NCBI GenBank assembly: GCA_963826695.1
Contig: CAWGXZ010000004.1
Location: 1,302,001 to 1,366,000 of the forward strand
DNA: 64,000 nucleotides
From: CAWGXZ01 sp963826695
Lineage (GTDB): Bacteria > Pseudomonadota > Gammaproteobacteria > Burkholderiales > Burkholderiaceae_C
Direction of reading: 5' to 3'
In this document: one piece after another, positions 44,596 to 53,830 of the stretch
How the letters are laid out: each line of letters starts with the position of its first letter
How positions within the stretch are numbered: the stretch's first letter is position 1
The notes under the pieces: generated by a model
Told to the model about the DNA's origin: nothing
The model's input: the letters and a program-made list of their open reading frames with translations, nothing else
Database searches by the model: none
Made by a program: the position numbers and the translations under genes

Positions 44596-45984
44596 GGCCA
44601 GCCGCAGCCGGTCGACCAGCCGTCGCGTCCAGACCCAGAGCGGCGGCGCCTCGCCCACGACCAGCCGGCCGCGGCCTTGCAGCCCGGGCCGCAATTCGGC
44701 GCCGCTGGCGACGAGTCGCGCCTGCACCTCGAAGACGTTGCGGCCTTCGACTGCCTTGGCCAGCGGCGTGATCCGCTCGACGACGATCGACTGCGTTTCC
44801 CAGGGCACGGCGGAAAGCACGACCACGCCGCGCTGCGCCGGCTCGACCAGGGCGATGTCGGTCTCGTCGATCTCGACGATCACCCGGTAGCGGCCGCTGG
44901 TGGCCAGCGTCAGCAACGGGTCGCCCTGGCGCACCGGCGCGCCGATCGACTGGCTGAGATCGCCCTGGATGACGATGCCGTCGAACGGCGCGGTGATCTG
45001 GCCGCGGCCGAGCTGCTCGTCGATCAGCGCCAGCTGCGACTGCGCCTCGCCGATGCGCGCCAGGGCGATCGCGGCCTGGGCGCGGTCGTCGCGCGCCATC
45101 GCTGCGGCGTAGGCGTTGTCGTGCTGGGCCAGCTGGCTGCTCCAGCGGTCGTGCTCCAGGCGCAGGTCGCGTTCCAGCAGCTCGGCGAGCGGCGCGCCGG
45201 CCTTGACCCGGTCGCCGGGCCGCACGTGCGAGGTCTTGAGGAAACCATCGGTCGGCGCGACGAGCACCCGCTGTTCGGCGCCTTCGATGCGCGCGCGGCC
45301 GCTGACCTCATGGTCGAGTGGCAGCGCGGCGAGCGCCAGCACGGCGAGCGCGGCAGCACCGAGCAGGCGCCGGGTCCAGCGTTTCTCCGGCCGGCCGAGC
45401 GCGCGCCAGCCGGCGCGCAACTGCCTGCGGGCGCGGCGGTGCCAGCGTTCCTCGTTCTGCTGCATCAGCTGCAGCACCGGTGCGGCCAGGGTCAGCAGCT
45501 GCTCGAGCCGGTCGCGCCCGACCGCGCCGATCGGGCTGCCGCCGTGCTGCTCGACACAGACGGCGCCGATCACCTCGCCGAAGGCGGCGAGCGGCACCGT
45601 GGCGACGCTGCCGCCGACCTTGCGCCGCAGCAGCTCCTGCTCGAGGCCGATCCAGCGGCCGTCGCCGTCCGGTGCCGGGGCGAAGAGGGTGAGCTGCTGC
45701 TCGATGGCCTCGTTCATCGCACCGACCAGCAGCTGCGGCAACTCGGCCTCGGCGTCGTGCGATTCCAGGTTCGACACGGCGACGAGTTCGGTGCGCTCGC
45801 CGGCACGCAGGCCGATCGAGACGCGGCTGTACCCGTGGTCGCTGGCAATCGTCGCCACCAGCCGGCGCGACGCCAGGCGCAGCGAGCGGCCGGCAAGCAC
45901 GCCGCCGAACAATGCCAGCGCTTCGCGGGCGACGGCAGGCACTTCGGCAGCGGGCGGGGCAGGGATCGGCGTGGCGGCAGTCAT
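44575..45984 (-). CDS. GAF-domain HlyD-family membrane adaptor
   Basis: A 469-residue protein. Residues 25-175 form a GAF-like cytoplasmic domain (RLVATIASDHGYSRVSIGL ... GGSVATVPLAAFGEVIGAV). A single membrane helix follows (about 206-222), then a HlyD-like periplasmic part: RARIEGAEQRVLVAPTDGFL, a helical hairpin (ELLERDLRLEHDRWSSQL), the second lipoyl half ITAPFDGIVIQGDLSQSIGAP and a beta-barrel (YRVIVEIDETDIALVEPAQ). The start ATG at 45984 is chosen because the GAF domain begins soon after; the open frame extends to 46278 but is arginine- and proline-rich with no domain. The GAF domain could let a cytoplasmic signal gate the adaptor (inference). It diverges from the outer-membrane protein gene across 277 bases. 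Confidence 0.88.
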   Translation of the reverse strand: MTAATPIPAPPAAEVPAVAREALALFGGVLAGRSLRLASRRLVATIASDHGYSRVSIGLRAGERTELVAVSNLESHDAEAELPQLLVGAMNEAIEQQLTLFAPAPDGDGRWIGLEQELLRRKVGGSVATVPLAAFGEVIGAVCVEQHGGSPIGAVGRDRLEQLLTLAAPVLQLMQQNEERWHRRARRQLRAGWRALGRPEKRWTRRLLGAAALAVLALAALPLDHEVSGRARIEGAEQRVLVAPTDGFLKTSHVRPGDRVKAGAPLAELLERDLRLEHDRWSSQLAQHDNAYAAAMARDDRAQAAIALARIGEAQSQLALIDEQLGRGQITAPFDGIVIQGDLSQSIGAPVRQGDPLLTLATSGRYRVIVEIDETDIALVEPAQRGVVVLSAVPWETQSIVVERITPLAKAVEGRNVFEVQARLVASGAELRPGLQGRGRLVVGEAPPLWVWTRRLVDRLRLAWWSFVG

Positions 45985-46261
45985 CGGGAAGGCAGGCGCG
46001 CAGGGCCCGCGGGGGCGTACCCTGGCGGGGCGCGGCCGCGCGAATCGTAGTGCCGCATGCCGCGGTCCGATCGGTCGAACAGCGGGGCGCTTCGGGCGTC
46101 GGCGCTTTTCCACGGCCACGTTGCCGGGCTCTTTACCCCAAGTTGCGGGGGCGCGGGCCGGATGCCCGGGGCTTGCACAGGAGATCGTCGAAAACCATGG
46201 GCCTGGACCGACCCCGTGGCTATGATCCGCCGCCTTTTTCGGCCCGCCCCCCCGCCCTGAC

Positions 46262-47836
46262 ATGCCCGCTGACCGCATCCCCGTCGAACCTCAGTTCCGC
46301 TCCGCGCAGCGGCACGCTCGCCGGGTTCGCCGTGGGCTGCGCATGGTGGCGGCCGGCGCCGGTTTGCTCGCGGGCGCGGCGTCGGCGCAGCTGGCGCTGC
46401 CCTTGCCGCTGCCGGAGGACGATTCGGGTGTCGTGCGCAGCCCGGCGCGGGCGCGTGTCGGGCTGGAGCGGATCACGCTGCCCGGCAACGAGTCGCTCGG
46501 CCTGTACGGCACCACCTACCTCGTCGATCTCGGTGGCAGCGGCTTTGCGGTCGGGCCGGCAGCGTACGGCGGCATCACCGGCCAGCGCGGCGGCTTCTTC
46601 ACCATCGGCGGCGAGCTTTCGTACACCCAGCGCCTGACCGAACGGCTTCGCGCCGAGGTCGGGCTTTATGCCGGCGGCGGCGGTGGCGGCGGTGCGCCTC
46701 AGGGCGGTGGCCTGATGCTGCGGCCACATGCCGACCTGCTGTGGGACCTCGGCGGCCACAGCGTCGGCGTCTCGCTGTCGCAGGTGCGCTTTCCGAGCGG
46801 CTCGATCGACAGCAGCCAGCTCGGCCTGGTCTGGAACGTCAACAGCGACTTCCGCTGGGTGCCGCCCGGACGCATCGGCACGCCGGTGCAGGCGGTCGGG
46901 CGCCCCGGACTCGGCTTCGACCGCGTCCAGGCGGTGGTCGGCGCGTACCGGCCGAAAGCGGGCGCGCTGCGGGCCAGCGGGGGCCAGTTGCCGCCGACGA
47001 TCGGCTACGTCGGCCTGCGTGCCGAGCAGTCGTGGGGCCGCTACACCTATTGGGGCCTCGAGGCCAACGGCGCCGCTTCGGGCGGTGTCGCCGGCTACGC
47101 CGAGTACCTTGCCACCGTGGGCGCCGAAACGCCGATGTTCACCGAGGACGTCCATGTCGGCGCCCGGCTGGCGCTCGGCGCAGGCGGCGGCGGTGACATC
47201 GACGTCGGCGGTGGCCTGCTCGGCAAGGCGTCGGTCTACGCGGCGCTGCGCGTTTCGCGCCGCTTCGGCATCGCGCTCGAAGGCGGCTTGACGCGCGCAC
47301 CGCAGGGCAGCTTCAAGGGCGCGCACGGCTCGGCCAACCTGATCTGGATCCTCGACGACCCGAACGACGTCGCCGGCCCCACCGAGGTCACGCGCACCGA
47401 ATTCGTCGGCGGCATGGAGCAGTACGACGCCGCACGGCGTGACGGCAGCACGCGCCGCCTGCAGGCCGCCGTGCTGAAGATCAACCGCTTTGTCGGCGAG
47501 AACGTCTATCTCACCGGACAGGCGCACAGCGCCACGGGCGGCGGCGCGGGCGGCTATTCGACCGGCTACTTCGGTGGCGGCTACCAGCAGCCGCTCGGTG
47601 CGCGCTGGCTGGTCGGCGCCGAACTGCTGGCCGGTGCGGCAGGCGGCGGTGGCGTCGACACCAGCGGCGGCTTTCTGGTGCAGCCAATGGCTTATGTCGG
47701 CTACCGGCTGAGCCCGTCGATGTCCCTGCGCGCCGGCGCCGGGCGCGTCCAGGCGGCGAGCGGGCCGCTGGCGAGCACGGTCTTCGACCTGGGGCTCGTG
47801 TTCACCTACGGGCTGGCGGGGCGCGGTTTCCGCTAG
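46262..47836 (+). CDS. Predicted outer-membrane beta-barrel protein
   Basis: A 524-residue protein I cannot assign to a named family. A basic N-terminus and hydrophobic segment (MVAAGAGLLAGAASAQ) look like a Sec signal cleaved near residue 43. The mature part alternates polar and apolar residues in glycine-rich strands (FFTIGGELSYTQRL, LRAEVGLYAGGG, HSVGVSLSQVRFP, VYLTGQAHSATGG, YVGYRLSPSMSLRAGAG), as expected for a barrel. It ends in GRGFR rather than the common terminal aromatic. It diverges from the GAF-HlyD gene and could be the outer-membrane partner of the export locus. That role is inferred from position only. Confidence 0.65.
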   Translation: MPADRIPVEPQFRSAQRHARRVRRGLRMVAAGAGLLAGAASAQLALPLPLPEDDSGVVRSPARARVGLERITLPGNESLGLYGTTYLVDLGGSGFAVGPAAYGGITGQRGGFFTIGGELSYTQRLTERLRAEVGLYAGGGGGGGAPQGGGLMLRPHADLLWDLGGHSVGVSLSQVRFPSGSIDSSQLGLVWNVNSDFRWVPPGRIGTPVQAVGRPGLGFDRVQAVVGAYRPKAGALRASGGQLPPTIGYVGLRAEQSWGRYTYWGLEANGAASGGVAGYAEYLATVGAETPMFTEDVHVGARLALGAGGGGDIDVGGGLLGKASVYAALRVSRRFGIALEGGLTRAPQGSFKGAHGSANLIWILDDPNDVAGPTEVTRTEFVGGMEQYDAARRDGSTRRLQAAVLKINRFVGENVYLTGQAHSATGGGAGGYSTGYFGGGYQQPLGARWLVGAELLAGAAGGGGVDTSGGFLVQPMAYVGYRLSPSMSLRAGAGRVQAASGPLASTVFDLGLVFTYGLAGRGFR

Positions 47837-48029
47837 GGCCGTCTGCCCGGCGGGTGTCAGCCGACCGGCTGCCGGCAGGCCGTGTCAGGGAATGTCCTCT
47901 CCAAGGTCGTCTGTGGAGGCATGCAGGCACCGACTACGATGCATCGGCGCGACGCCGCTGCCCAAGTTGGTGCATGAGCGTTTCAGACGCCGACCGGCTG
48001 TGCCGGATCGAAACTTCCGGAGACATGCC

Positions 48030-50417
48030 ATGAGCCATTGGAACGGGTCCCTTGCGGCTGCCGTCTGTCTGACCCTGCTTGCAGGGTGCGGCAGCGATTC
48101 ATTCGACGGACCGCAGATCCGAACGCTGTCCAACCGCGCCGACCTCGTCAGCGATGGCGACGTGCTGGTCGAGTTGACGCTGCCGGAGGGTGCGTCGCTG
48201 TCCACCTTGAAGGTCGACGTCGATGGGCGCGACGTCAGCTCGAGCTTTGCCTTGCGCAGCGGTCGGGTCCTGGGGCTGGTCACGGGGCTGGCGGTGGGCC
48301 GCAACGTCATCTCGGCACGCACCGAGGGGTCTTCGACCGGCGAACTGGTGGTCACCAACGCGCCGCGCGGCGGGCCGATTCTTTCGGGTGCGCAGATCAA
48401 TCCGTTCTACTGCGCAACACCGACGCCCCAGCCGATGAACGGCAATGTGCCGGCGACCAACGCCAGCGGGCTGAGTGGCCAGCCTGTCGATGCAAAGTGC
48501 AATATCCCGACCGAGTTCAAGCTCTACTACAGGACGACTGCGGCGAACTGCAGCTTCGCGCTGCCCGATCCGAGCCCGGCGGTCTCGCCCACGGCGACCA
48601 CAGCGCCTGCACCGGCCACGCCGCCTGCCAACCCTTGCTTCAAGCCGTTCGATCCGGCAGCGGCAGCGCCGGCCGATCTGGCGACGACGACCACCGGCGC
48701 CGGGCTGACGGTGCCGTACGTGGTGCGCGTCGAGCGCGGCACGATGAACCGAGGCATCTACGACGTGGCCGTGCTCTACGACGCGACCAAACCGTGGACT
48801 GCGACCGCACCGCAGGCGCAGTGGAACCGCAAGATCCTGTTCCAGTTCGGCGCGAGCACCGGCCAGCCACGCCGGCAGGCGCGTCCGCAAATCGCCTGGA
48901 CCAACGATGCGGCGCTCTCGCGCGGCTTCATGGTCGTCGGCAACAGCATGTCCGACTCGGCGCAGAACTCGAACCGGGTGATGGTGACCGAGACGGTGAT
49001 GATGATGAAGGAGCACCTTGCCGACGCCTACGGCGAGGTGCGCCACACCATCGGCACCGGCTGCTCGGGTGGCTCGATCGTGTCGAACATGAACGCCTCG
49101 ATCGCGCCGGGGCAGCTCGACGGCATCACCATCTCGTGTGCCTATCCCGACTCGGACACCGCCGGCATCGAGGTCGGCGATTGCGTGCTGCTGGTCGAGG
49201 CCTACCAGAAGCCGGCCTGGACCGCACTGGCCGGCGGCATGACCCAGGCACAGCTCAATGCCAAGAAGGCGGCCATCAACGGGCACCCGGACCAGACCGG
49301 GTGCCATGGCTGGTACAACGCGTTCGGCGGCAATGCCAAGGCAGGCACCTACTTCGCTCGGACGGTGCCCTCGGCGAACAACGCCACCGGCGCGATTGCG
49401 CAATCGCCGACTTTGACCAACAACTGTCAGCTCCCGAACGCGGCCGTCTACGACCCGGTGAGCAACCCGGGTGGGCCGCGCTGCAACACCTGGAGCTGGA
49501 GCGAGTCGATCTATGGCAAGGTACCCGGCACCGCCTTCGCGCGCGACACCCGCGACAACATCGGGGTCCAGTACGGCCTGAAGGCGCTGCAATCGGGTGC
49601 GATCACGGCCGAGGAGTTCGTGACCCTGAACGAATCGATCGGCGGACTCGACCGCGACAGCAACCTGATCGCAGCGCGCAATGCGGCAGACCGCGAGGCG
49701 CTCGACATCTCGTACCGCTCGGGCATCGTGCTCTCCGGAAAACAGCTTGCCAAGACGGCGGTGATCGACATGCGCGGATGGGACGATTCCGCATTGCTCA
49801 GGCCGCCAGGCAATGCCGCGCCGCCGGCGTCGCCGATCCACTTCGTCTGGCGCAGCTTCGCGATTCGCGAGCGGCTCGATCGCGAGTTCGGCAACCACGA
49901 CAACCAGGTGCTGTGGCGTTTCGGGCGGAACGGCCTGACACCCTCGGCTGAGATGTCGCTCGAAGCCCTGTTGACCATGGACAACTGGCTGACTGCAATC
50001 AAGGCCGATACCGGCAACGCGCCGATCGAGCAAAAGGTGCGCAGCGCCAAGCCAGCGGAGGCTTTCGATTACTGTTTGCTGAGCGATGACACGGCGCAGG
50101 CAACGAAGGTGACGGACAAGGCGCGCTGCGATGCCGACATGTTCCTGAAGCCGTCGGCTTCGCCGCGACAGGTGGCCGGCGGGCCGCTGGCCGAGAACGT
50201 GCTGAAGTGCCAGTTGAAGCCGCTTGCATTCACCGACTACGGCGTGGTCGCCTTCACCGCCTTGCAACAGTCGCGCCTTGCGGCGGTGTTTCCGACCGGC
50301 GTTTGCGACTGGAGCAAGCCGGGCGTCGGCCAGCAGGATGCCGTCTCGCCGCTGACTTTCGCCGCGGGCCCGGGCGGTCAGCCGCTCCCGGCAGCACCGG
50401 TCTCGACGCAGCGCTAG
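48030..50417 (+). CDS. DUF6351-family secreted lipoprotein
   Basis: A 795-residue protein beginning MSHWNGSLAAAVCLTLLAGCGSD, with a clear lipobox LAGC, so it is probably lipid-anchored. The ATG at 48030 is preferred over the upstream frame opening at 47892 because the signal sequence starts there. The body matches the DUF6351 type: ANRADLVSDGDVLVELTLP-like N-terminal beta region, then an alpha/beta-hydrolase-like core with GTGCSGGSIVSNMNAS, where the serine sits in a nucleophile-elbow-like Gly-x-Ser context, and several cysteines. Related proteins are annotated with unknown function. An esterase- or depolymerase-like activity is possible but unproven. A strong terminator follows. Confidence 0.75.
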   Translation: MSHWNGSLAAAVCLTLLAGCGSDSFDGPQIRTLSNRADLVSDGDVLVELTLPEGASLSTLKVDVDGRDVSSSFALRSGRVLGLVTGLAVGRNVISARTEGSSTGELVVTNAPRGGPILSGAQINPFYCATPTPQPMNGNVPATNASGLSGQPVDAKCNIPTEFKLYYRTTAANCSFALPDPSPAVSPTATTAPAPATPPANPCFKPFDPAAAAPADLATTTTGAGLTVPYVVRVERGTMNRGIYDVAVLYDATKPWTATAPQAQWNRKILFQFGASTGQPRRQARPQIAWTNDAALSRGFMVVGNSMSDSAQNSNRVMVTETVMMMKEHLADAYGEVRHTIGTGCSGGSIVSNMNASIAPGQLDGITISCAYPDSDTAGIEVGDCVLLVEAYQKPAWTALAGGMTQAQLNAKKAAINGHPDQTGCHGWYNAFGGNAKAGTYFARTVPSANNATGAIAQSPTLTNNCQLPNAAVYDPVSNPGGPRCNTWSWSESIYGKVPGTAFARDTRDNIGVQYGLKALQSGAITAEEFVTLNESIGGLDRDSNLIAARNAADREALDISYRSGIVLSGKQLAKTAVIDMRGWDDSALLRPPGNAAPPASPIHFVWRSFAIRERLDREFGNHDNQVLWRFGRNGLTPSAEMSLEALLTMDNWLTAIKADTGNAPIEQKVRSAKPAEAFDYCLLSDDTAQATKVTDKARCDADMFLKPSASPRQVAGGPLAENVLKCQLKPLAFTDYGVVAFTALQQSRLAAVFPTGVCDWSKPGVGQQDAVSPLTFAAGPGGQPLPAAPVSTQR

Positions 50418-50429
50418 CCGTTTTCAGCC

Positions 50430-50465
50430 AAGGCTCGCAGGTGCCAGGGCGCCTGCGAGCCTTTT
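50430..50465 (+). terminator. Rho-independent terminator after the DUF6351 gene
   Basis: A 12-base perfect stem, AAGGCTCGCAGG paired with CCTGCGAGCCTT, surrounds a 10-base loop that can pair further (GGTGCC with GGCGCC). It is followed by T residues. It starts 13 bases after the stop codon. The A-rich side is short, so it mainly serves the plus strand. Confidence 0.9.
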
Positions 50466-50604
50466 CCCGTTTTGGGCATTCGATCGGGTTGGGCGAGGGC
50501 TGGCGGGGGCTGGCCAGACCTGCCCGCTGCATCCGGAGGGCGCATGGCTCGCCTGGCGATGTGCCGGCACGGTGGACCGCGCAGTGGGGGAGCGGGTGCC
50601 GGGT

Positions 50605-51816
50605 TCAGCCGCCCGTCAGACGGTCGCGGTGGAACAGCGACGGAAAGAGCCGCGCCCAGGCGCCGGCAACCAGCAGCGTTCCGACGCCGCCGATGACCAC
50701 CGAGGCGACCGGGCCGACGAGTGCCGCGACGGCACCCGACTCGAATTCACCGAGCTGGTTCGACGCGCCGATAAAGATCGAATTCACTGCGCTGACCCGG
50801 CCGCGCATCTCGTCGGGCGTTTCGAGCTGTACCAGCGACTGGCGAATCACCACGCTGACCATGTCGGCGGCGCCGGTGACGAAAAGCGCCGCCATCGACA
50901 GCGCAAACACGGTCGAGAGCGCAAAGACCAGCGTCGCCGCGCCGTAGACGACGACCGAGACCAGCAGCAGCCGACCGACCCGGCGCGACAGCGGCCAGCG
51001 GGTGAGCGCCAGCGACATCGCCAGCGCGCCGACTGCGGGCGCACCGCGCAACAGGCCGAGCCCCCAGGGGCCGACGTGCAGCACGTCCTTGGCGAAAATC
51101 GGCAGCAGCGCGGTGGCGCCGCCCAGCAGCACGGCGAAGAGATCGAGCGAGATCGCGCCGAGGATGACTTCGCGCCTGCGGATGTAGGCCACGCCCGCGA
51201 GAAGCGTCTGCATCGTCACCGGACTGCGCAGCCGCGAGGCCTGACGATGGCGCATCGCCAGCAGGAGTCCGCAGGCGAGCAGGAAGAGCAGGGCCGACAC
51301 GCCGTACACGGCCGATGCGCCGGCCACGTAGATGAAACCGCCGAGCGCCGGGCCGGTGATGATCGCCGCCTGCATGCCGGCTGAGCTGAACGCCAGTGCC
51401 CGCGGCAGCACCTCGGGCGGCACCAACTGTGGCGTCATCGCCTGCGACGCGGGCATCTGGAACGCCTTGGCGCAGCCCAGCGCGACCGACAGGCCGAGCA
51501 GCAACCCCCGGCTGGCCCAGGCGTCGCCGGCGGCGAACGCCAGAACGAGTGCCACACCGGCCTGCAGCAGCATGCAGGCGGACATCACGCGGCTGCGGTT
51601 GAAGTTGTCGATGACGTGGCCGGCTGGAAGCATCAGCACCAGGGCCGGCAGGAACTGCAGCAGCCCGACCAGGCCGAGGTCCCAGGCACTGCCGGTCAGG
51701 TCGTACATCTGCCAGCCGACCGCCACCAGCAGCATCTGGTTGGCGGCCGTTCCGGCGAGCCGGGCAAACCAGAACAGGACGAAGGCGCGGAATGCGAACA
51801 GCGACGGCGTGCTCAT
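50605..51816 (-). CDS. MFS transporter (EntS-like, MFS_3 type)
   Basis: A 403-residue protein with about 12 predicted membrane helices. It starts MSTPSLFAFRAFVLFWFARL, followed by the MFS_3-type GWQMYDLTGSAWDLGLVGL region and LPAGHVIDNFNRSRVM in the loop 2-3 position. The second half has ETPDEMRGRVSAVNSIFIGASNQLGEFESG, a motif seen in enterobactin-exporter-like permeases. The substrate cannot be predicted. It lies 127 bases downstream of the SuhB-type gene on the same strand and may share its transcript. The longer open frame upstream of 51816 is non-coding in character. Confidence 0.9.
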   Translation of the reverse strand: MSTPSLFAFRAFVLFWFARLAGTAANQMLLVAVGWQMYDLTGSAWDLGLVGLLQFLPALVLMLPAGHVIDNFNRSRVMSACMLLQAGVALVLAFAAGDAWASRGLLLGLSVALGCAKAFQMPASQAMTPQLVPPEVLPRALAFSSAGMQAAIITGPALGGFIYVAGASAVYGVSALLFLLACGLLLAMRHRQASRLRSPVTMQTLLAGVAYIRRREVILGAISLDLFAVLLGGATALLPIFAKDVLHVGPWGLGLLRGAPAVGALAMSLALTRWPLSRRVGRLLLVSVVVYGAATLVFALSTVFALSMAALFVTGAADMVSVVIRQSLVQLETPDEMRGRVSAVNSIFIGASNQLGEFESGAVAALVGPVASVVIGGVGTLLVAGAWARLFPSLFHRDRLTGG

Positions 51817-51943
51817 TCGGGGCCGCTGTCCGTGTCCCCGGCCCCGGTCCACGGACCCGTCGGTGCCGTCCGGCGGCGCATAGCCCGCGAGCGGTGCCGT
51901 GCCCGGGCGCGCTCGAGCGGCGTGTGGAACCCGTGCATGGACC

Positions 51944-52948
51944 TCAGCTGGATTCGCCGCGCCCTGCCACGGCCTTGCGGATGCGCGTCGGCGGGCGCCG
52001 CGCTGGCGCCTCGGGTTGGGCCACCGCCTCGGGCGTCGAATCGGCGGCAACGGCGGCGCCGAAAGCCGCCTCGGGCGTTTGCAAGTCGGCGGTGGACTCG
52101 CGGCGCGGTGCTGATGCCCGTGGGGCTTCGGCCAGAGGCACCGCAAGCTGCGAGTAGGGCCCCAGCAGTTGCACCAGCTGGCCGTAGACCTTCGGATTGC
52201 CGGCGACGACCTCGCGCTGGTAGAGGAAGTCGGCCTCGCCGGTGAAGTTGCCCACCAGCCCGCCGGCTTCGGTGATCATCAGCGAACCCGCGGCAACGTC
52301 CCAGGGGCTGAGACCGGTTTCGAAGAAGCCGTCGTAGTAGCCGGCGGCAACGAAGCAGAGGTCGAGCGCTGCGGCGCCGGGCCGCCGCAGGCCGGCGCAG
52401 TTGTGCATCACGGACTCGAACATCCGCAGGTAGCGCGCCGGATCGTCGCCCTTGCGGAACGGAAAACCGGTGCCGACCAGCGCATCGGCCAGCCGCGCCC
52501 GGCGCGAAACGCGCATCCGCTTGGCATTGAGGAACGCGCCGCGGCCCTTCGAGGCGACATACAGGTCGTTGCGCGACGGGTCGTAGACGACAGCCTGCTG
52601 CACCTGGCCCTTCACGGCCAGCGCGATCGACACGCAATAGAACGGAAAGCCGTGGATGAAGTTCGTCGTGCCGTCGAGCGGGTCGATGATCCACAGGTAA
52701 TCGCTGTCCCGGGCGCCGTGCTGGCTGCCGGTTTCCTCGGCGAGGATCGCATGGCCCGGGTAGGCGCCGAGCAGCGTCTCGATGATCGTGCGCTCGGCCG
52801 CCTGGTCCACTTCGGTGACGAAGTCGTTCGGCGCCTTGGTGCTGACCTTCAGCAGGTCGAGTTCGAGCGACGCCCGGTTGATCAGGGCACCCGCCGATCG
52901 CGCCGCCTTGACGGCGATGTTGAGCATGGGATGGAGCGCTTGCGACAT
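51944..52948 (-). CDS. suhB: Inositol-1-monophosphatase family protein (SuhB-type)
   Basis: A 334-residue protein with the metal-dependent phosphatase motifs: EETGS, WIIDPLDGTTNFIHGFP (about residues 84-100) and SPWDVAAGSLMITEAGG (about 216-232). The family dephosphorylates inositol-1-phosphate. In Enterobacteria SuhB also works in rRNA antitermination, and this protein has the usual SuhB-like N-terminus (HPMLNIAVKAARSAG). Beyond residue 270 there is a basic, alanine- and proline-rich extension of about 60 residues ending RKAVAGRGESS, which the short homologues lack. It diverges from trmJ across 87 bases. Confidence 0.93.
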   Translation of the reverse strand: MSQALHPMLNIAVKAARSAGALINRASLELDLLKVSTKAPNDFVTEVDQAAERTIIETLLGAYPGHAILAEETGSQHGARDSDYLWIIDPLDGTTNFIHGFPFYCVSIALAVKGQVQQAVVYDPSRNDLYVASKGRGAFLNAKRMRVSRRARLADALVGTGFPFRKGDDPARYLRMFESVMHNCAGLRRPGAAALDLCFVAAGYYDGFFETGLSPWDVAAGSLMITEAGGLVGNFTGEADFLYQREVVAGNPKVYGQLVQLLGPYSQLAVPLAEAPRASAPRRESTADLQTPEAAFGAAVAADSTPEAVAQPEAPARRPPTRIRKAVAGRGESS

Positions 52949-53035
52949 GGTGCAACCTGAAGGCGTGGGGGACTGGCAGAGGGAAAGAGCGGGCGGCGCG
53001 GGCTGCCGATAATCGTGATTTTAGGCGGCGACCCC

Positions 53036-53767
53036 ATGCAAACCCCGGCTGCCGACAGCACGCGCTTCATCCTCGTCGAGCCGAGCCACCCCGGCAACGT
53101 CGGCGCCGCGGCGCGGGCCATGAAGGTGATGGGGTTCGGCGATCTGGTGCTGGTCGCGCCGCGCGACAGCGACGTGCTGCAGCGGGGCGAGACCCTGGCG
53201 ATGGCCAGCGGCGCGGTCGACGTGCTTGCCGCGGCCCGCGTCGTCGCCACGCTCGACGAGGCCATGGACGGCCTGACCTTCCTCTGCGCGACGGCCATGA
53301 CGCCGCGCGACTTCGGCCCGCCGACGCATGCGCCGCGGGCACTCTTCTCGCAGCTGGCGGCGCAGCCGCACCGGGTGGGGCTGATCTTCGGCTCGGAGCG
53401 CTTCGGGCTCGCCAATGCCGATGTCTACCGCTGCCATGCCTGCGTCAGCATTCCGACGCAGGACGAGTACGGCTCGCTGAATCTCGCGCAGGCGGTGCAG
53501 CTGCTGGCCTACGACTGGCGCCAGGCGCAGGGTGGCTTTCCGGTGCAGCCGCGGACCATCGATGCCCGGCGCGCCGACGCGGCAGCGGTCGACGGCTTGC
53601 TTGCGCACTGGCAGCGGGTGCTGGTGGCCATCGGCTTTCTCGACCCTGCGTCGCCGAAGAAGCTGCTGCCACGGCTGCGGCGGCTGGTGAACCGCAACCG
53701 CCTGACCGTGGAGGAAGTGCAGATCCTGCGCGGCATCGCTTCTGCGGTCGAGGCGCCGCGGCGCTGA
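53036..53767 (+). CDS. trmJ: tRNA (cytidine/uridine-2'-O-)-methyltransferase TrmJ
   Basis: A 243-residue SPOUT-family enzyme, expected to 2'-O-methylate position 32 of tRNAs. It shows the family motifs FILVEPSHPGNVGAAARAMK at the N-terminus, LIFGSERFGLAN in the middle and the knot motif IPTQDEYGSLNLAQAVQLLAYD. The C-terminal helical tail (KKLLPRLRRLVNRNRLTVEEVQILRG) is that of TrmJ rather than TrmL. The ATG at 53036 is chosen over an upstream in-frame GTG at 53015 because the conserved core starts about 10 residues in. The cysE gene follows after 63 bases in the same direction. Confidence 0.95.
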   Translation: MQTPAADSTRFILVEPSHPGNVGAAARAMKVMGFGDLVLVAPRDSDVLQRGETLAMASGAVDVLAAARVVATLDEAMDGLTFLCATAMTPRDFGPPTHAPRALFSQLAAQPHRVGLIFGSERFGLANADVYRCHACVSIPTQDEYGSLNLAQAVQLLAYDWRQAQGGFPVQPRTIDARRADAAAVDGLLAHWQRVLVAIGFLDPASPKKLLPRLRRLVNRNRLTVEEVQILRGIASAVEAPRR

Positions 53768-53830
53768 CCCGCGCCGGCGCAGCGCCGGACCGACCCGCCG
53801 CTACACTGGCGCGCCTTTTCGGCACCCTCC

